Below, piece after piece: positions 17,100-25,933 of a stretch of 64,000 nt of DNA. Source of the DNA: Microbacterium testaceum StLB037 (GTDB taxonomy: Bacteria; Actinomycetota; Actinomycetes; Actinomycetales; Microbacteriaceae); the NCBI RefSeq assembly GCF_900104345.1, contig NZ_FNJN01000005.1:1-64000 (forward strand). Reading direction: 5' to 3'. Under the pieces are notes generated by a model. The model ran no database searches and was not told the origin of the DNA. It saw only the letters and a list, made by a program, of their open reading frames with translations. Position numbers and translations under genes: made by a program. The stretch's first letter is position 1; the number at the start of each line of letters is the position of its first letter.

Positions 17100-18057
17100 A
17101 GAAGACCCATCTCTTGCGGAGCTGCCACTGAACGATGGTCAGGAGCAGGACGATGACAAACAGCACGAGCGCGAGCGTTGAGCCGTAGCCGAAGCGGTGG
17201 AACTCGAACGCCTGCTGGAAGAGGTAGTAGACGAGGACTGTTGTTGAGATCCCGGGGCCTCCCTGCGTGAGGACCGCGATCTGGGCAAAGACCTGGAGGG
17301 ACCCGACGATGGTGATGATCGTGGTCAGCAGAATCGTGGGTGAGATCAGCGGCAAGGTGATTCGCCCGAAAGTTGCAGCTCTGCCTGCACCATCGATCGA
17401 TGCGGCTTCCGTGACCTCGCGCGGCACGCCCTGCAACGCCGACAGAAACAGGATCATGTTCAGGCCGACGTTCTTGAAGACCTGAACAACGATCACGCTC
17501 ACCATTGCGGTGGGCCCCTCGCGTAGCCAGTTGGGTCCATCGATGCCGATGATCGAAAGGAGCCCGTTGATGCCGCCGTTGTCCTGGAGCAGGAACCCCC
17601 AGACGATCGTCCAGGCGACGAGGGAGACGACAACCGGGGAGAAGAACAAGGTCCGGAAGAACGTGATTCCCCGCACTTTCCGGTTCAGCAAAACGGCGAG
17701 GAGTAGGGCGAGACCCAGGTTCCCAATGACCAGCCCGACACTGAAGATCGCGGTGGCGCCAAGGACCGGGGCAACCTTCGGGTCGGAGAAGAGGCGTTCC
17801 ACGTTCTCCGTGCCGACGAACCGGAAGGTGTTGGCGAGCACGTTCCACTCGTGGAAGTTGTAGTACAGGATCAGCGCCAGCGGCAGGATGACGAAGAGGA
17901 GGATCCCCAGAACCTGGGGGCCCACGAAGAGGTACCCGATAAGAGCGTCACCCTGGGACAGCTTCCGGCGGCGCTTGCCGGCCGCCGGCCTGGCCGCCGC
18001 GCGCGGTGATGCGCCAGCGGCCAGGACGACGGGAGCGTCATCTATGACGTTACTCAT
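17089..18057 (-). CDS. Carbohydrate ABC transporter permease, MalF-type
   Basis: Membrane partner of the MalG-type permease (322 residues). A long basic N-terminus (GKRRRKL) precedes the first span; the EAA loop reads TEAASIDGAGRAATFGRITLP. The start overlaps the binding-protein stop by four bases (ATGA). Like the first importer in this window, the operon lacks an ATPase gene. Confidence 0.93.
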   Translation of the reverse strand: MSNVIDDAPVVLAAGASPRAAARPAAGKRRRKLSQGDALIGYLFVGPQVLGILLFVILPLALILYYNFHEWNVLANTFRFVGTENVERLFSDPKVAPVLGATAIFSVGLVIGNLGLALLLAVLLNRKVRGITFFRTLFFSPVVVSLVAWTIVWGFLLQDNGGINGLLSIIGIDGPNWLREGPTAMVSVIVVQVFKNVGLNMILFLSALQGVPREVTEAASIDGAGRAATFGRITLPLISPTILLTTIITIVGSLQVFAQIAVLTQGGPGISTTVLVYYLFQQAFEFHRFGYGSTLALVLFVIVLLLTIVQWQLRKRWVFYEN

Positions 18058-19340
18058 TGCTCGAGGAGGGGGGCGACGGAATCACAAACCGCATCGAGCG
18101 TCCCCGCGATGTCAGGGTTGTCCACCCACAGTCCGTCGAGACCAGAGCGGACTTCCTGCTGGATCTCGGCGGAGCCGGTGTGGGACGGACGGACTTGGCC
18201 GGTGGAGATGGCGGGCACGACGACGTCGGCGAGCTGCGCTTGGGTGAGCACGGGATTGGCTGCGCTGAGTGTCTCCGCCGTCAGCTGGGAGGTACGTGCC
18301 GGCGGGAAGTACTTTGCGAGCTTCGCGGAGTTCTCCGGGTTCGTGAAGTAGGCGATGAAGTCGGCGGCCTGTTCCGGGTGTGCTCCCTGGGCGAGAGCTC
18401 CGAGGCCGGCTTGGCCGATGACGGAGTACTCGCCATCCGGCCCCTCCGGCAGGGGCAGGAGCTCCCACGACGTGATGCCGGACTCAGCTAGCAGAGACGC
18501 GCGGGAAATCTGGGTGACGGTGAAGGCGGCATCCCCGGCGAAGAAGTCTGCTGTCGTTCCCGGTCCCGGCATCGATTTGTTCTTGAATGCCGCGTCGTGA
18601 AGGAATGTGAAGGCATCGACCATCTCGGGCGAATTCATGGTGCACGTCTTGCCGTCCTCGGACCAGGGTGCGGCACCCCACCCGTTCCAGACGGTGGATA
18701 GGTAGTCCCACTGCGTGTACTCGAAGTCCCGGACGATGAACCCGGCCTTGCCTGTTGCGGCGTTGACCTTGGAGCCGATGTCGGAGACGGTGTCCCAGTT
18801 CCACTTGCCCGACGCTTGCAGTTCGGAAGCGGTGGGCTGACCCGCGGCTGCGAGGAGGTCGTCGTTCGCGAAGACGACGAAGGGCGACGTTGAGAACGGG
18901 TATGCAGCAAGCTGGCCGTCCTCGTTGCGCCACAGCTTCGTTGCGGCGTCGGAGAGGTCATCCAGCTCGTAGCCATCGGTTGCGGACAGGGTGTCATCTA
19001 GGGGCACGAGGGCGCCGGAGGAGACAAAGTCGGGTGCCGAGTTTTCGAGCATCCATGCCATGTCCGGGGGGTTTCCACCGGCGAGCTGGGTGGTGAGGGT
19101 GGTGGTGTAGCTGTCGAAGTCGAGAGGGTCGAAAGTGATGCTCGAGATTTCGGGGTGTTCTGCTTTGTAGGCATCTGCGATCTCGTTGAACAGCGCGAGC
19201 TGTCCTTCGTTCGAGGTCCAGACGGTCATCCGCAGCGACACGGGCTCGTCGGCGCTGGGGTCGGACGCGCTGCAGGCGCTGAAGGTGAGGGAGGCTGCGG
19301 CGACCAGTGCGGTAGCGCTCAGCAACTTTGCTGATTTCAT
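18054..19340 (-). CDS. Carbohydrate ABC transporter substrate-binding lipoprotein
   Basis: Family 1 solute-binding protein of 428 residues, anchored through lipobox FSAC near residue 22 and opening with the usual LRMTVWTSNEGQ strand. It delivers substrate to the two downstream permeases. AGGAG precedes the ATG closely. Only 11 bases separate it from the oxidoreductase gene upstream, so it is part of the LacI-headed operon. Confidence 0.92.
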   Translation of the reverse strand: MKSAKLLSATALVAAASLTFSACSASDPSADEPVSLRMTVWTSNEGQLALFNEIADAYKAEHPEISSITFDPLDFDSYTTTLTTQLAGGNPPDMAWMLENSAPDFVSSGALVPLDDTLSATDGYELDDLSDAATKLWRNEDGQLAAYPFSTSPFVVFANDDLLAAAGQPTASELQASGKWNWDTVSDIGSKVNAATGKAGFIVRDFEYTQWDYLSTVWNGWGAAPWSEDGKTCTMNSPEMVDAFTFLHDAAFKNKSMPGPGTTADFFAGDAAFTVTQISRASLLAESGITSWELLPLPEGPDGEYSVIGQAGLGALAQGAHPEQAADFIAYFTNPENSAKLAKYFPPARTSQLTAETLSAANPVLTQAQLADVVVPAISTGQVRPSHTGSAEIQQEVRSGLDGLWVDNPDIAGTLDAVCDSVAPLLEQ

Positions 19341-19351
19341 GTGAATGCTCC

Positions 19352-20950
19352 TTAGTAACCAGTGACGTCGGGCCAGTGCAGCTCGACGCCCTGCTGGGTC
19401 AGGCGGTTCTGGAAGTCGGCGAGAAGGTCGGCCTCAGCTCGCACCTTGCGGGGTGAGATCGAGTGCTCGAGGCAGAATGCAGCGAGAGTGCCCGCTACCT
19501 CGCCCACGTTCCACTCCACGGGGTGGAGTCGGAAGGCGCCGTTGGTGATGTGGGTGGTGCCGAGGTTTTTTCCTGCGGGTAGCAAGTTGTTCACGCGAAC
19601 GGGGATCATGGCCCCCAGCGGGATCTCGTAAGGGACGGAGGCGACGTCCAGGTAGTTGTCGCCACCGGTTGTGGGGTGCAGGTCGATTCGGTACATGCCG
19701 ATGCCGACCGTGTCCGGGTACTGAGCGGGGCGGGCGTTTCCTCGAACCTCGATGGAGAGGTCTTGTTCGACGACGGTGTACTCCGCCTTGATACGCCGCG
19801 ACTCTCGGATGTAGGGGGCCTGAGCGAAGCCGTCTTCAGTGCCCGTGATATCTCCGCGGAGGCGGAGTCCGGGCCACCCGCGACCACCGTCGGGTCGGGG
19901 GGCTTCGGTCTGCAACCAATAGAACATTGCCAGGGATTGACGCTTAGCGGCCTGGCGATGAGCTTCCGCGTCCGGCCCGGTGAGGGTGCCGTCGAGGTAG
20001 TCGATCATCGGCCAGTTGACGAGGACGACGTCACTATCGAACGCACCAGGTTCAAACAGTCCCTTAGCGAGAATGCGGCGGAAGGTCCACAACTCTTCGT
20101 CGCCCCCGCCGGCACGCTGGTCGGCCAGCATCGCCAGGGGGTCACCGTCGATGGTGGGGGTGAAGGTCCGCGTGAAGATGTCCAGTGTGCGCGGGTGAGG
20201 TCCGGTCAGAGAGATCATGGGTGCGCCCCAGAACTCTGGCTGGCGGGCACGCCACTCGTCGTAGTCGGCGGGCTTTTCGATGGTGTGGTCGCCATCGACG
20301 TGGTCGATCACGAAACACCAGCTAAAGGCTTGCTGGTTTTCAGGCTGCGCCTCCACCGGAGCGCTGGGCTCGCCGGTATCGGTCTGAGCCTCGAACCCTG
20401 TGACGTGCTCGACCTCTGCGAGCGGAAGGAGATCACCCAGTTCGGTCGCGTCGAGAACGTAGTCAGCGACGATTCGGGTGCGAACACCCTTCTCGTCAGC
20501 GAAGTCGATCGCCTCGACGCGGTCGCCCTCCCGGAGCGCCTCGACGGGGCGTACCCCGCGGATGATGCGCAAACGCCCCGCCGAAATATGAGGCGCCAAA
20601 AGGCCCTCGATGACAGCGACGCCTGCACGAGGCTCGGAGCAGATACGGCTAACGAGACCTGCCCCGGGGTTCAGCGCGATCTCCTTACGAGCTGCAGCAG
20701 TAAGGGGGTACCACTGCCGGTAGTAGTCACGGATGCCGTCGCGGAGCTCGCGATAGCTTGCAGTCGCTCCGAATTGCTCGATCCACGTGTGTTCGTCCGG
20801 CGGCACTGCCTGGCTTGTGAGCTGCCCGCCCAGCCACTCGAACTCCTCGGTGAGAACGACTTGGCGACCCTGGCGAGATGCGGCAAGAGCGGCTGCGACG
20901 CCGCCCATTCCACCGCCGACGACGAGAACTTCTGTATGCAGTGCGCTCAT
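19352..20950 (-). CDS. FAD-dependent oxidoreductase (FAD_oxidored family) of unknown substrate
   Basis: Flavoprotein of 532 residues. The N-terminal FAD/ADP motif is VLVVGGGMGGVAAALAASRQG (Gly-x-Gly-x2-Gly), followed by WLGGQLTSQAVPPDE, and the second nucleotide-contact region YVLDATELGDLLPL is present, as in the PF12831-type FAD_oxidored family. Such proteins often accompany sugar-transport operons, but I know no firm substrate. It overlaps LacI by four bases (ATGA) and precedes the binding protein, so it should act on the imported sugar or a derivative. Confidence 0.85.
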   Translation of the reverse strand: MSALHTEVLVVGGGMGGVAAALAASRQGRQVVLTEEFEWLGGQLTSQAVPPDEHTWIEQFGATASYRELRDGIRDYYRQWYPLTAAARKEIALNPGAGLVSRICSEPRAGVAVIEGLLAPHISAGRLRIIRGVRPVEALREGDRVEAIDFADEKGVRTRIVADYVLDATELGDLLPLAEVEHVTGFEAQTDTGEPSAPVEAQPENQQAFSWCFVIDHVDGDHTIEKPADYDEWRARQPEFWGAPMISLTGPHPRTLDIFTRTFTPTIDGDPLAMLADQRAGGGDEELWTFRRILAKGLFEPGAFDSDVVLVNWPMIDYLDGTLTGPDAEAHRQAAKRQSLAMFYWLQTEAPRPDGGRGWPGLRLRGDITGTEDGFAQAPYIRESRRIKAEYTVVEQDLSIEVRGNARPAQYPDTVGIGMYRIDLHPTTGGDNYLDVASVPYEIPLGAMIPVRVNNLLPAGKNLGTTHITNGAFRLHPVEWNVGEVAGTLAAFCLEHSISPRKVRAEADLLADFQNRLTQQGVELHWPDVTGY

Positions 20951-21999
20951 GCGCGGGCCTCCTGGGTGGGCGCGCTCAAGGTCGCGCCGTCAACGATGGG
21001 ACAGGGCATGAGGGTGCGCAGCTCACTTTCCGAGGGATAGTCCTCGTCGGAAAGCAGCCGGGCGAGCAGGTTCACGGAACGTTCGCCGAGTTCTGTCCGC
21101 GGGGGGTTCAGGCGCGTGAAGTTCACATCTCCCGGACTGAGCCTGGGAGACGAGGCAAGCGTGATGATGCTCAGGTCGCCGGGGACGGAGTATCCGTCTT
21201 CGATTGCGCGCTCGTGGAGGGCCTCAGCGACGTCCGGGGACTCGGCGATCAGCAGGGTGGGCTCAAAGTTTGTTACGGCTGCCCAATCAGCTTCGAGGGA
21301 TCCTCCGTCACTGATGCGGTCTGCCAGGACGGCGCTGGTTCCCACGACGCCCTTTCGGACGCCGTCGAATCGGTCGCGCACCGACTCACCTTCACTGTCG
21401 ATGCGAAGGTAGAAGATGCGGGAGTGACCCATCGCGATCGCGCGGCGAACAAGTTCAGCAGTTGCGGCCGTGTAGTCGATTCCTACATAGGGAATGGCGG
21501 GTGTGTCGCGACGACCGACCGCGACCACCCGGAATTGTTCCTCCACCAAGCGCGCCAGCTCGCTCGGGTCCATCTCCACACCGAGCAGCAGGACGCCGTC
21601 AGCGAGACGCAGTCGGTTCCGCTCATGGAAGAGCCGGCGGCGGCCGTTGGTGACGGGCGTGCTCGTGAACAGCAGCAGGTCACTGCCCAACTTTTCCGCG
21701 CCGGCCTCGATGCCGTTGAGGAGGGGGGTGTAGAAGTCCAAGCTTCGCGTTGGGAAGGCTGGCTCGTAGGTGAAGACGCCGAGGATCCGGTTGTCGACCC
21801 CTGCCAAGCGGCGGGCTGAAGGGTCGGCGACGTAGTTCGTCTCTTCGATCACACGCTGGACACGCTCACGGGTCTCTTCGGGGATTCGGACCCCCTCCCC
21901 CGTTCGCCCGTTGAGCACCAACGACACGGTTGCTTGGCTCACCCCGGCTAGTTGCGCAATCTGGCGTTGCGTGACGCGGCGCGTTTCGGTGCGGCTCAT
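20947..21999 (-). CDS. LacI family transcriptional regulator of the polysaccharide module
   Basis: First gene of the operon (350 residues). The HTH at the N-terminus (TQRQIAQLAGVSQATVSLVLNG) is followed by the hinge (ADPSARRLAGVDNRILGVF) and a sugar-sensing domain. The ATG at 21999 directly follows AAGGAGG; codons further upstream lie in the promoter. Its place at the head of the operon with a palindrome about 58 bases upstream implies autoregulation together with the oxidoreductase and importer genes. Confidence 0.92.
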   Translation of the reverse strand: MSRTETRRVTQRQIAQLAGVSQATVSLVLNGRTGEGVRIPEETRERVQRVIEETNYVADPSARRLAGVDNRILGVFTYEPAFPTRSLDFYTPLLNGIEAGAEKLGSDLLLFTSTPVTNGRRRLFHERNRLRLADGVLLLGVEMDPSELARLVEEQFRVVAVGRRDTPAIPYVGIDYTAATAELVRRAIAMGHSRIFYLRIDSEGESVRDRFDGVRKGVVGTSAVLADRISDGGSLEADWAAVTNFEPTLLIAESPDVAEALHERAIEDGYSVPGDLSIITLASSPRLSPGDVNFTRLNPPRTELGERSVNLLARLLSDEDYPSESELRTLMPCPIVDGATLSAPTQEARA

Positions 22000-22056
22000 C
22001 GGTCCTCCTTGACATGCGCGCCGGTTATGCGGATTATCAGCGCGATGTGAATACAT

Positions 22057-22068
22057 TAATACGCATTA
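22057..22068. promoter_or_regulatory. Candidate operator of the second LacI regulator
   Basis: TAATACGCATTA is an imperfect palindrome (one mismatched pair) centred on CG, in an AT-rich patch (22050-22070) upstream of the LacI start. It is placed where an autoregulatory LacI site would be expected. No second clear copy was seen before the ROK or lyase genes. Confidence 0.4.
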
Positions 22069-22693
22069 GCGCTCGATGCAACGCTGAAAGTGGGTCGGTG
22101 CATGTGCGTACTGCCCTCAGGCTCGTTGCGCGCAACGTCTAGGAGAGTTCGCATCTGACAATGTGGACTCTCGCCTCGATGCAGAGGCCAGTGTCTACTC
22201 CGGCCGACCTGAATCCGTCAGCGGACACATTGCGGACCGTGGCTTCGGGCCACCCCGATCGCCTAGTCTCTCCGCCCTTGCTGAGCAAGACGGCTCTGGA
22301 TTGTTGGACAGGCCGCTTCAAACGGGCGCCGGGGAAAACTGCACTCCGCAGGCACGGCCAACACGCCACCAGCCAGCCGGCCACCGGGCTGCGTTTTGTC
22401 CATCCCGACGAATCCCAAGAGATCGTTCCGCGTGGTCACGCGGCTCTCGTTGCTCAGCCTCGTCTCACTTCACCCCCCTGCCACGAAGGCCTCGATAGTT
22501 TCGGTTATCAGGACTATCGGCTGGCGCCAGGCCTGGGAACGACCACGAATGCCGTGGTGTTCTCCTTGGGAAGATCGAGCCCCGTGCTACTTCGCGACAC
22601 CAGCAGCGCGAGATGTGAGAAGTGGTGAGGCTCGATCGGGGGTTCGTGAATCGCTTGATCGTGCACTAGAGCGTGTCTCCCATCCGGTGGACG
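22069..22693. other. Gene-poor stretch upstream of the LacI operon
   Basis: No frame in these 625 bases has a credible start and coding composition. On the minus strand near 22530-22630 the frame reads like protein (RSSTGLDLPKENTTAFVVVP) but ends at once in stop codons, so it is probably a gene scrap. The left end carries the promoter of the LacI operon. Confidence 0.35.
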
Positions 22694-22990
22694 GCGGAAC
22701 TCCATCATCTCGGCGGCGCTGTACGGCGCGATGCTCCCGGGGGTGGCGCGGATGGTCTCGCGCGGCTCACCGTTCTCCTCCGGCTGCAGGACCTGCGCCA
22801 CGCGCATCAGCCACGCCCGGTAGTTCCTCCGGGTGTCGGGTCCGAGGGGGAGGCTCTTGTCGGCGAGGTAGAGGTCGATGCCGTAGCGCGACCAGATGGT
22901 CTCAGCGTCGAGGTTCCACCCCTTACTGACGCACCAGGCCACGTACTGGGTGGCTCTCCCGATGAGGACGTCAGCGGTGTAGGGCGTGAG
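22694..22990 (-). pseudogene. Remnant of an integrase/recombinase-like protein
   Basis: About 99 residues look like the N-terminal, core-binding part of a tyrosine-recombinase-like protein: helices with LTPYTADVLIGRATQYVAWC, then DTRRNYRAWLMRVAQVL and APYSAAEMMEFRR. The catalytic domain is missing, and on both sides the frame runs into unrelated sequence, so the gene is truncated. It abuts a GNAT remnant in opposite orientation. The family assignment is by general resemblance only. Confidence 0.4.
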
Positions 22991-22999
22991 GGGCGCGGC

Positions 23000-23356
23000 G
23001 AGGGCCCCCTCGTCGCCCGCAACGCCCATTTCAACATCAACGTGCTCGGCGTTGAGGTCGCGGAGTACCTCGTCGACCATTACGGGGCAATGGCGGATGG
23101 GCTCAACCGCGGCGACGCCAGCGACCGTCTCCTCGCGCGATGGGTCCTCGCCGACAGCCCCGGAGGGCCTGTGGATCCCGGGCTCATCCGCGCGCGGGTG
23201 GCTGTGCCTGCGGATATCGCCCAGGTTCGGTCGGAGTCCCCGGCGGAAGCGGCGCAGTGGCGGAGGCGGGTCCGGGAAGACTTCCTCGCCCATCTGAGCG
23301 AGGGGCTGAGAGTCGTCGGCTTCGACGGCGGGGCATATCGCTTCGGGCGGCCGTGA
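23000..23356 (+). pseudogene. C-terminal remnant of a COG3375-type GNAT acetyltransferase
   Basis: From about 23000 to the TGA at 23356 the frame matches the second half of the COG3375 family: PLVARNAHFNINVLGVEVAEY, then the loop with GLNRGDASDRLLARW and RVVGFDGGAYRF at the end. The acetyl-CoA-binding first half is absent; upstream the frame runs antisense through the recombinase remnant. The sharp switch at 22990-23000 points to a deletion or insertion junction. Confidence 0.55.
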
Positions 23357-23433
23357 CCTCGATGAGCCCGACGGTCCGCTCCACTCTCCGCGCTCCAGAC
23401 AGGGTGCATCCGTGAGCCGCGCATGCCCCCGCT

Positions 23434-23937
23434 ATGCACGACTACTGGACGGCCACGGCCATGCTCTTCCACCGCAGGCAAGACGAGTTGAACGAAGACG
23501 AACGTGACTCCCTCAGGTTCTACATCGCCTTCATCGACGACCTCGACGGTCTGACCCCAAACTCGGCTCCCCGTCGATGGTGCGCCGCCGCGCGCGTCGT
23601 GGAGGATTTCGCGCGCGAGCATGGTCGCCTGCCCGCGTCGACGGATTCGGGTGCGCTTTCCTCGTGGATCGAATCGCAGAACGAGGCGGATTTGAATTCG
23701 GCGTTCCGCTCTGGATGGGGTCTGCCCGCCCCAGTCCGAGGGGGCGGGCAGTCCTCGTCAAACCGACGTGCGGTGCCCGTGGTGCGGGCCAGAGTTGGCC
23801 TGCGGATGCGTTGGCCCGGCTCGAGGCGACGGATCTCACCCCGCCGTGCTGACGCTCCAGGCCGTCAACGACCTGAGGAGCTCCCCGTACCCGCTGGGGC
23901 CTCGTGGCGCGGTCGCTCGACCCCGACGGACTGCTGA
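23434..23937 (+). pseudogene. Truncated helicase-associated-domain protein
   Basis: The first roughly 88 residues look genuine: an acidic helical start (MHDYWTATAMLFHRRQDEL) and the helicase-associated-domain repeat VVEDFAREHGRLPASTDSGALSSWIE. After about 23700 the frame turns into Arg/Pro-rich sequence typical of an out-of-phase read, so the gene is probably cut or frame-shifted there. No function can be assigned. The following 160 bases up to 24100 hold nothing I can identify. Confidence 0.4.
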
Positions 23938-24103
23938 GCAGCAGTCGCCGCGCGCGAGTTCACGGCGAACATGACGGGTGCCTGCCGTATTTGCAGGGCC
24001 TCGAGCCGGACGAGCGGCGGACACCCGGGGAATGCGCCACGGCGCTCAGGTGAGATGAACCTCCTAGACGCGCGGGGGTTCTCGGTTGGCGTACGTTGAT
24101 GGA

Positions 24104-24676
24104 ATGAGCGAGCTCACCTCTACGGCGCTGTCGGGGGCAGCGGTGGTGATCTCACTCCTCGCCGTCATCGTGCCCGCGCTCTCCGGTAGGCAGCAGCGGC
24201 TCCGCGACGACCGGGCTGTGCGGAGCGAGCGATATCTCGAGCTGATCGCTCTCGTTGAGGAGCACGGGCTGTGGGTTGTCGATGAGACCTACGATCTGCT
24301 TGAGGCGTCCCAGGAAGATGTTCCCGCGACCATGCCGCTCCGTCGCACCCCGACGCCCAGTCGCACCGCTCGTGTACGCGCGCGAGCCATCGTCAGCGCG
24401 TACGCCTCCACCTCTGTCGCGCGACACTTCCACGCCTGGCAGCTCGCGCTCGAGGAGTTCGAAGCCGCCCACGACGGCCTCTTCTACGTCGTCGAGCTCA
24501 ATGGCCCCGATGCGGTCGACCCTTCGCCGCTGGTCCCGAAGCGAGACCGGGAAGTCCTCACGAGACAGCACCTCGCGGACGCGGTGAACGGCCAACTCGT
24601 TCAGGAGCGCAGGTGGCGTCGCGTGCGACCGCGCGACCTTGCCCTCCGCTCACAGGGCGATGCTGGCGGCTATTGA
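24104..24676 (+). CDS. Hypothetical protein with one N-terminal membrane helix
   Basis: A 190-residue protein with a single hydrophobic segment (residues about 8-28, AAVVISLLAVIVPAL) and a charged, mostly helical cytoplasmic-type remainder (RQQRLRDDRAVRSERYLELIALVEEHGLW). Start at ATG 24104; a TTG 18 bases upstream is a weaker choice. No family recognised. It converges on the pucR gene with a 30-base gap. Confidence 0.55.
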   Translation: MSELTSTALSGAAVVISLLAVIVPALSGRQQRLRDDRAVRSERYLELIALVEEHGLWVVDETYDLLEASQEDVPATMPLRRTPTPSRTARVRARAIVSAYASTSVARHFHAWQLALEEFEAAHDGLFYVVELNGPDAVDPSPLVPKRDREVLTRQHLADAVNGQLVQERRWRRVRPRDLALRSQGDAGGY

Positions 24677-24706
24677 CCGCGACTGTACGGGTCGAATTCC
24701 GCCAGC

Positions 24707-25834
24707 TCACCCGCTCTGTTCGATTGCGAGGGCAATGAGGGCCGCGTCGTTCGGAACAGTGACATCGAGGCCGGTGAGTTCCTGCAACCGTTGCAACCTT
24801 TTCAGGAGCGTATTGCGATGAATGAAAAGGGCAGCCGCCGTCTCGCCGACGGAGCCGTTGGCCATAAAGACGCGAACGGATTCGAGTATGGCGGCGCGCT
24901 TCCCTGGTGGAAGGGCATCCAGGTTGCTGGTGAGGGAGCGTCGCATCATCGACCAGCTCTCGCCGAGCCCGCTTTTCACTAGGGTGGGCCAGTGCGATTG
25001 CAGCGTCGCCGCCCTGTTCGGGCTGTCTACCGCGTTGCTCAAATCGCGCGCGGTATTCCACCCGGCCCCCACCTCTGACAGCCCATTGAGGATAGGCGAG
25101 ACGCCGGCTGGGGCTGTGGCGATGTCTTCCATCGACGGCGCACCCGGCAAGCCCGTATCCAAGAGGACAAACTGGGTCCCGTCGATGGCGAGAAGTTCAC
25201 TGTTGCGTGCGTGAGCGCGCGTCCATCGACGGAACGCATCTGAGTACTGAGCGGCTGCAACGACCACCACGTACGGCGCATCCACCGCCAGGTTCAAGGC
25301 AGAAGCAAGATGCGCCAACTGTGTGGTGTCGCGGGTCTCGCCGAGAAGCAGACGTCTGAACAGCGACGCCCGCTCTATTTCGAGCTGGCGATTCATTGCG
25401 ACGAGCTCGTCGATGTAGGCCGCCTGAATGTGGCTCGTGTGCAGTTCGACCGCTTCCCACACGGTCGCTACGTCCTCCGACAGAGCAAGTAGTTGTTGCT
25501 CTCTCACCTCGTGGCGGAGCACGTTCCACAGGAACCGAAAATCCATGCGAACCGCACGTAGCAGGGAGTCCAGCGCGAGGCCCTGCTGTGCGCGTCGTCG
25601 GCCGATACGCTCCGATACTGCCCTTAGCTGACCGCGCACCTCAATCCCCGCCAGCATCTGCATGAGCAGGTCGAGGACCTGCTGCGCCGTGAGATAGAGC
25701 TCCTCATCGGAAACAGCCGCTGAATCGTATCCGGGTAGTTGTTGCACCTCGGCCGCATACTGGCTGGCGATGACAACGAGCTGGCTACGACATCTGGCCG
25801 CAATGTCTTGTAACGCCGAAGTGTGCATATGCAC
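24707..25834 (-). CDS. PucR family transcriptional regulator
   Basis: A 375-residue regulator. The C-terminal 60 residues form the PucR HTH_30 domain (TAAALFIHRNTLLKRLQRLQELTGLDV), the N-terminal half is helical (RsbRD-like), and a GGDEF-like sensor fold sits between (APYVVVVAAAQ onward). GTG 25834 lies eight bases from AGGGG; ATG 25828, two codons later, is possible. The long open frame beyond it is antisense to the transporter gene. It is divergent from the MHS transporter/M20 peptidase operon and probably controls it; a perfect 16-bp palindrome covers the start codon. Confidence 0.85.
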   Translation of the reverse strand: MHMHTSALQDIAARCRSQLVVIASQYAAEVQQLPGYDSAAVSDEELYLTAQQVLDLLMQMLAGIEVRGQLRAVSERIGRRRAQQGLALDSLLRAVRMDFRFLWNVLRHEVREQQLLALSEDVATVWEAVELHTSHIQAAYIDELVAMNRQLEIERASLFRRLLLGETRDTTQLAHLASALNLAVDAPYVVVVAAAQYSDAFRRWTRAHARNSELLAIDGTQFVLLDTGLPGAPSMEDIATAPAGVSPILNGLSEVGAGWNTARDLSNAVDSPNRAATLQSHWPTLVKSGLGESWSMMRRSLTSNLDALPPGKRAAILESVRVFMANGSVGETAAALFIHRNTLLKRLQRLQELTGLDVTVPNDAALIALAIEQSG

Positions 25835-25836
25835 AC
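25821..25836. promoter_or_regulatory. 16-bp palindrome at the pucR start
   Basis: GTGTGCATATGCACAC is perfectly symmetrical and spans the first codons of the PucR regulator. It is the best candidate operator in the divergent region and would suit autorepression. Confidence 0.5.
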
Positions 25837-25933
25837 GATAAGCCCCTGAAACCGCGACTGTGCCGCATTGTGAACGGGCGGGTGCCCTCGGAGCATGGGA
25901 GCGCACAAACTCATTCCCGACCAGGAGACACCC

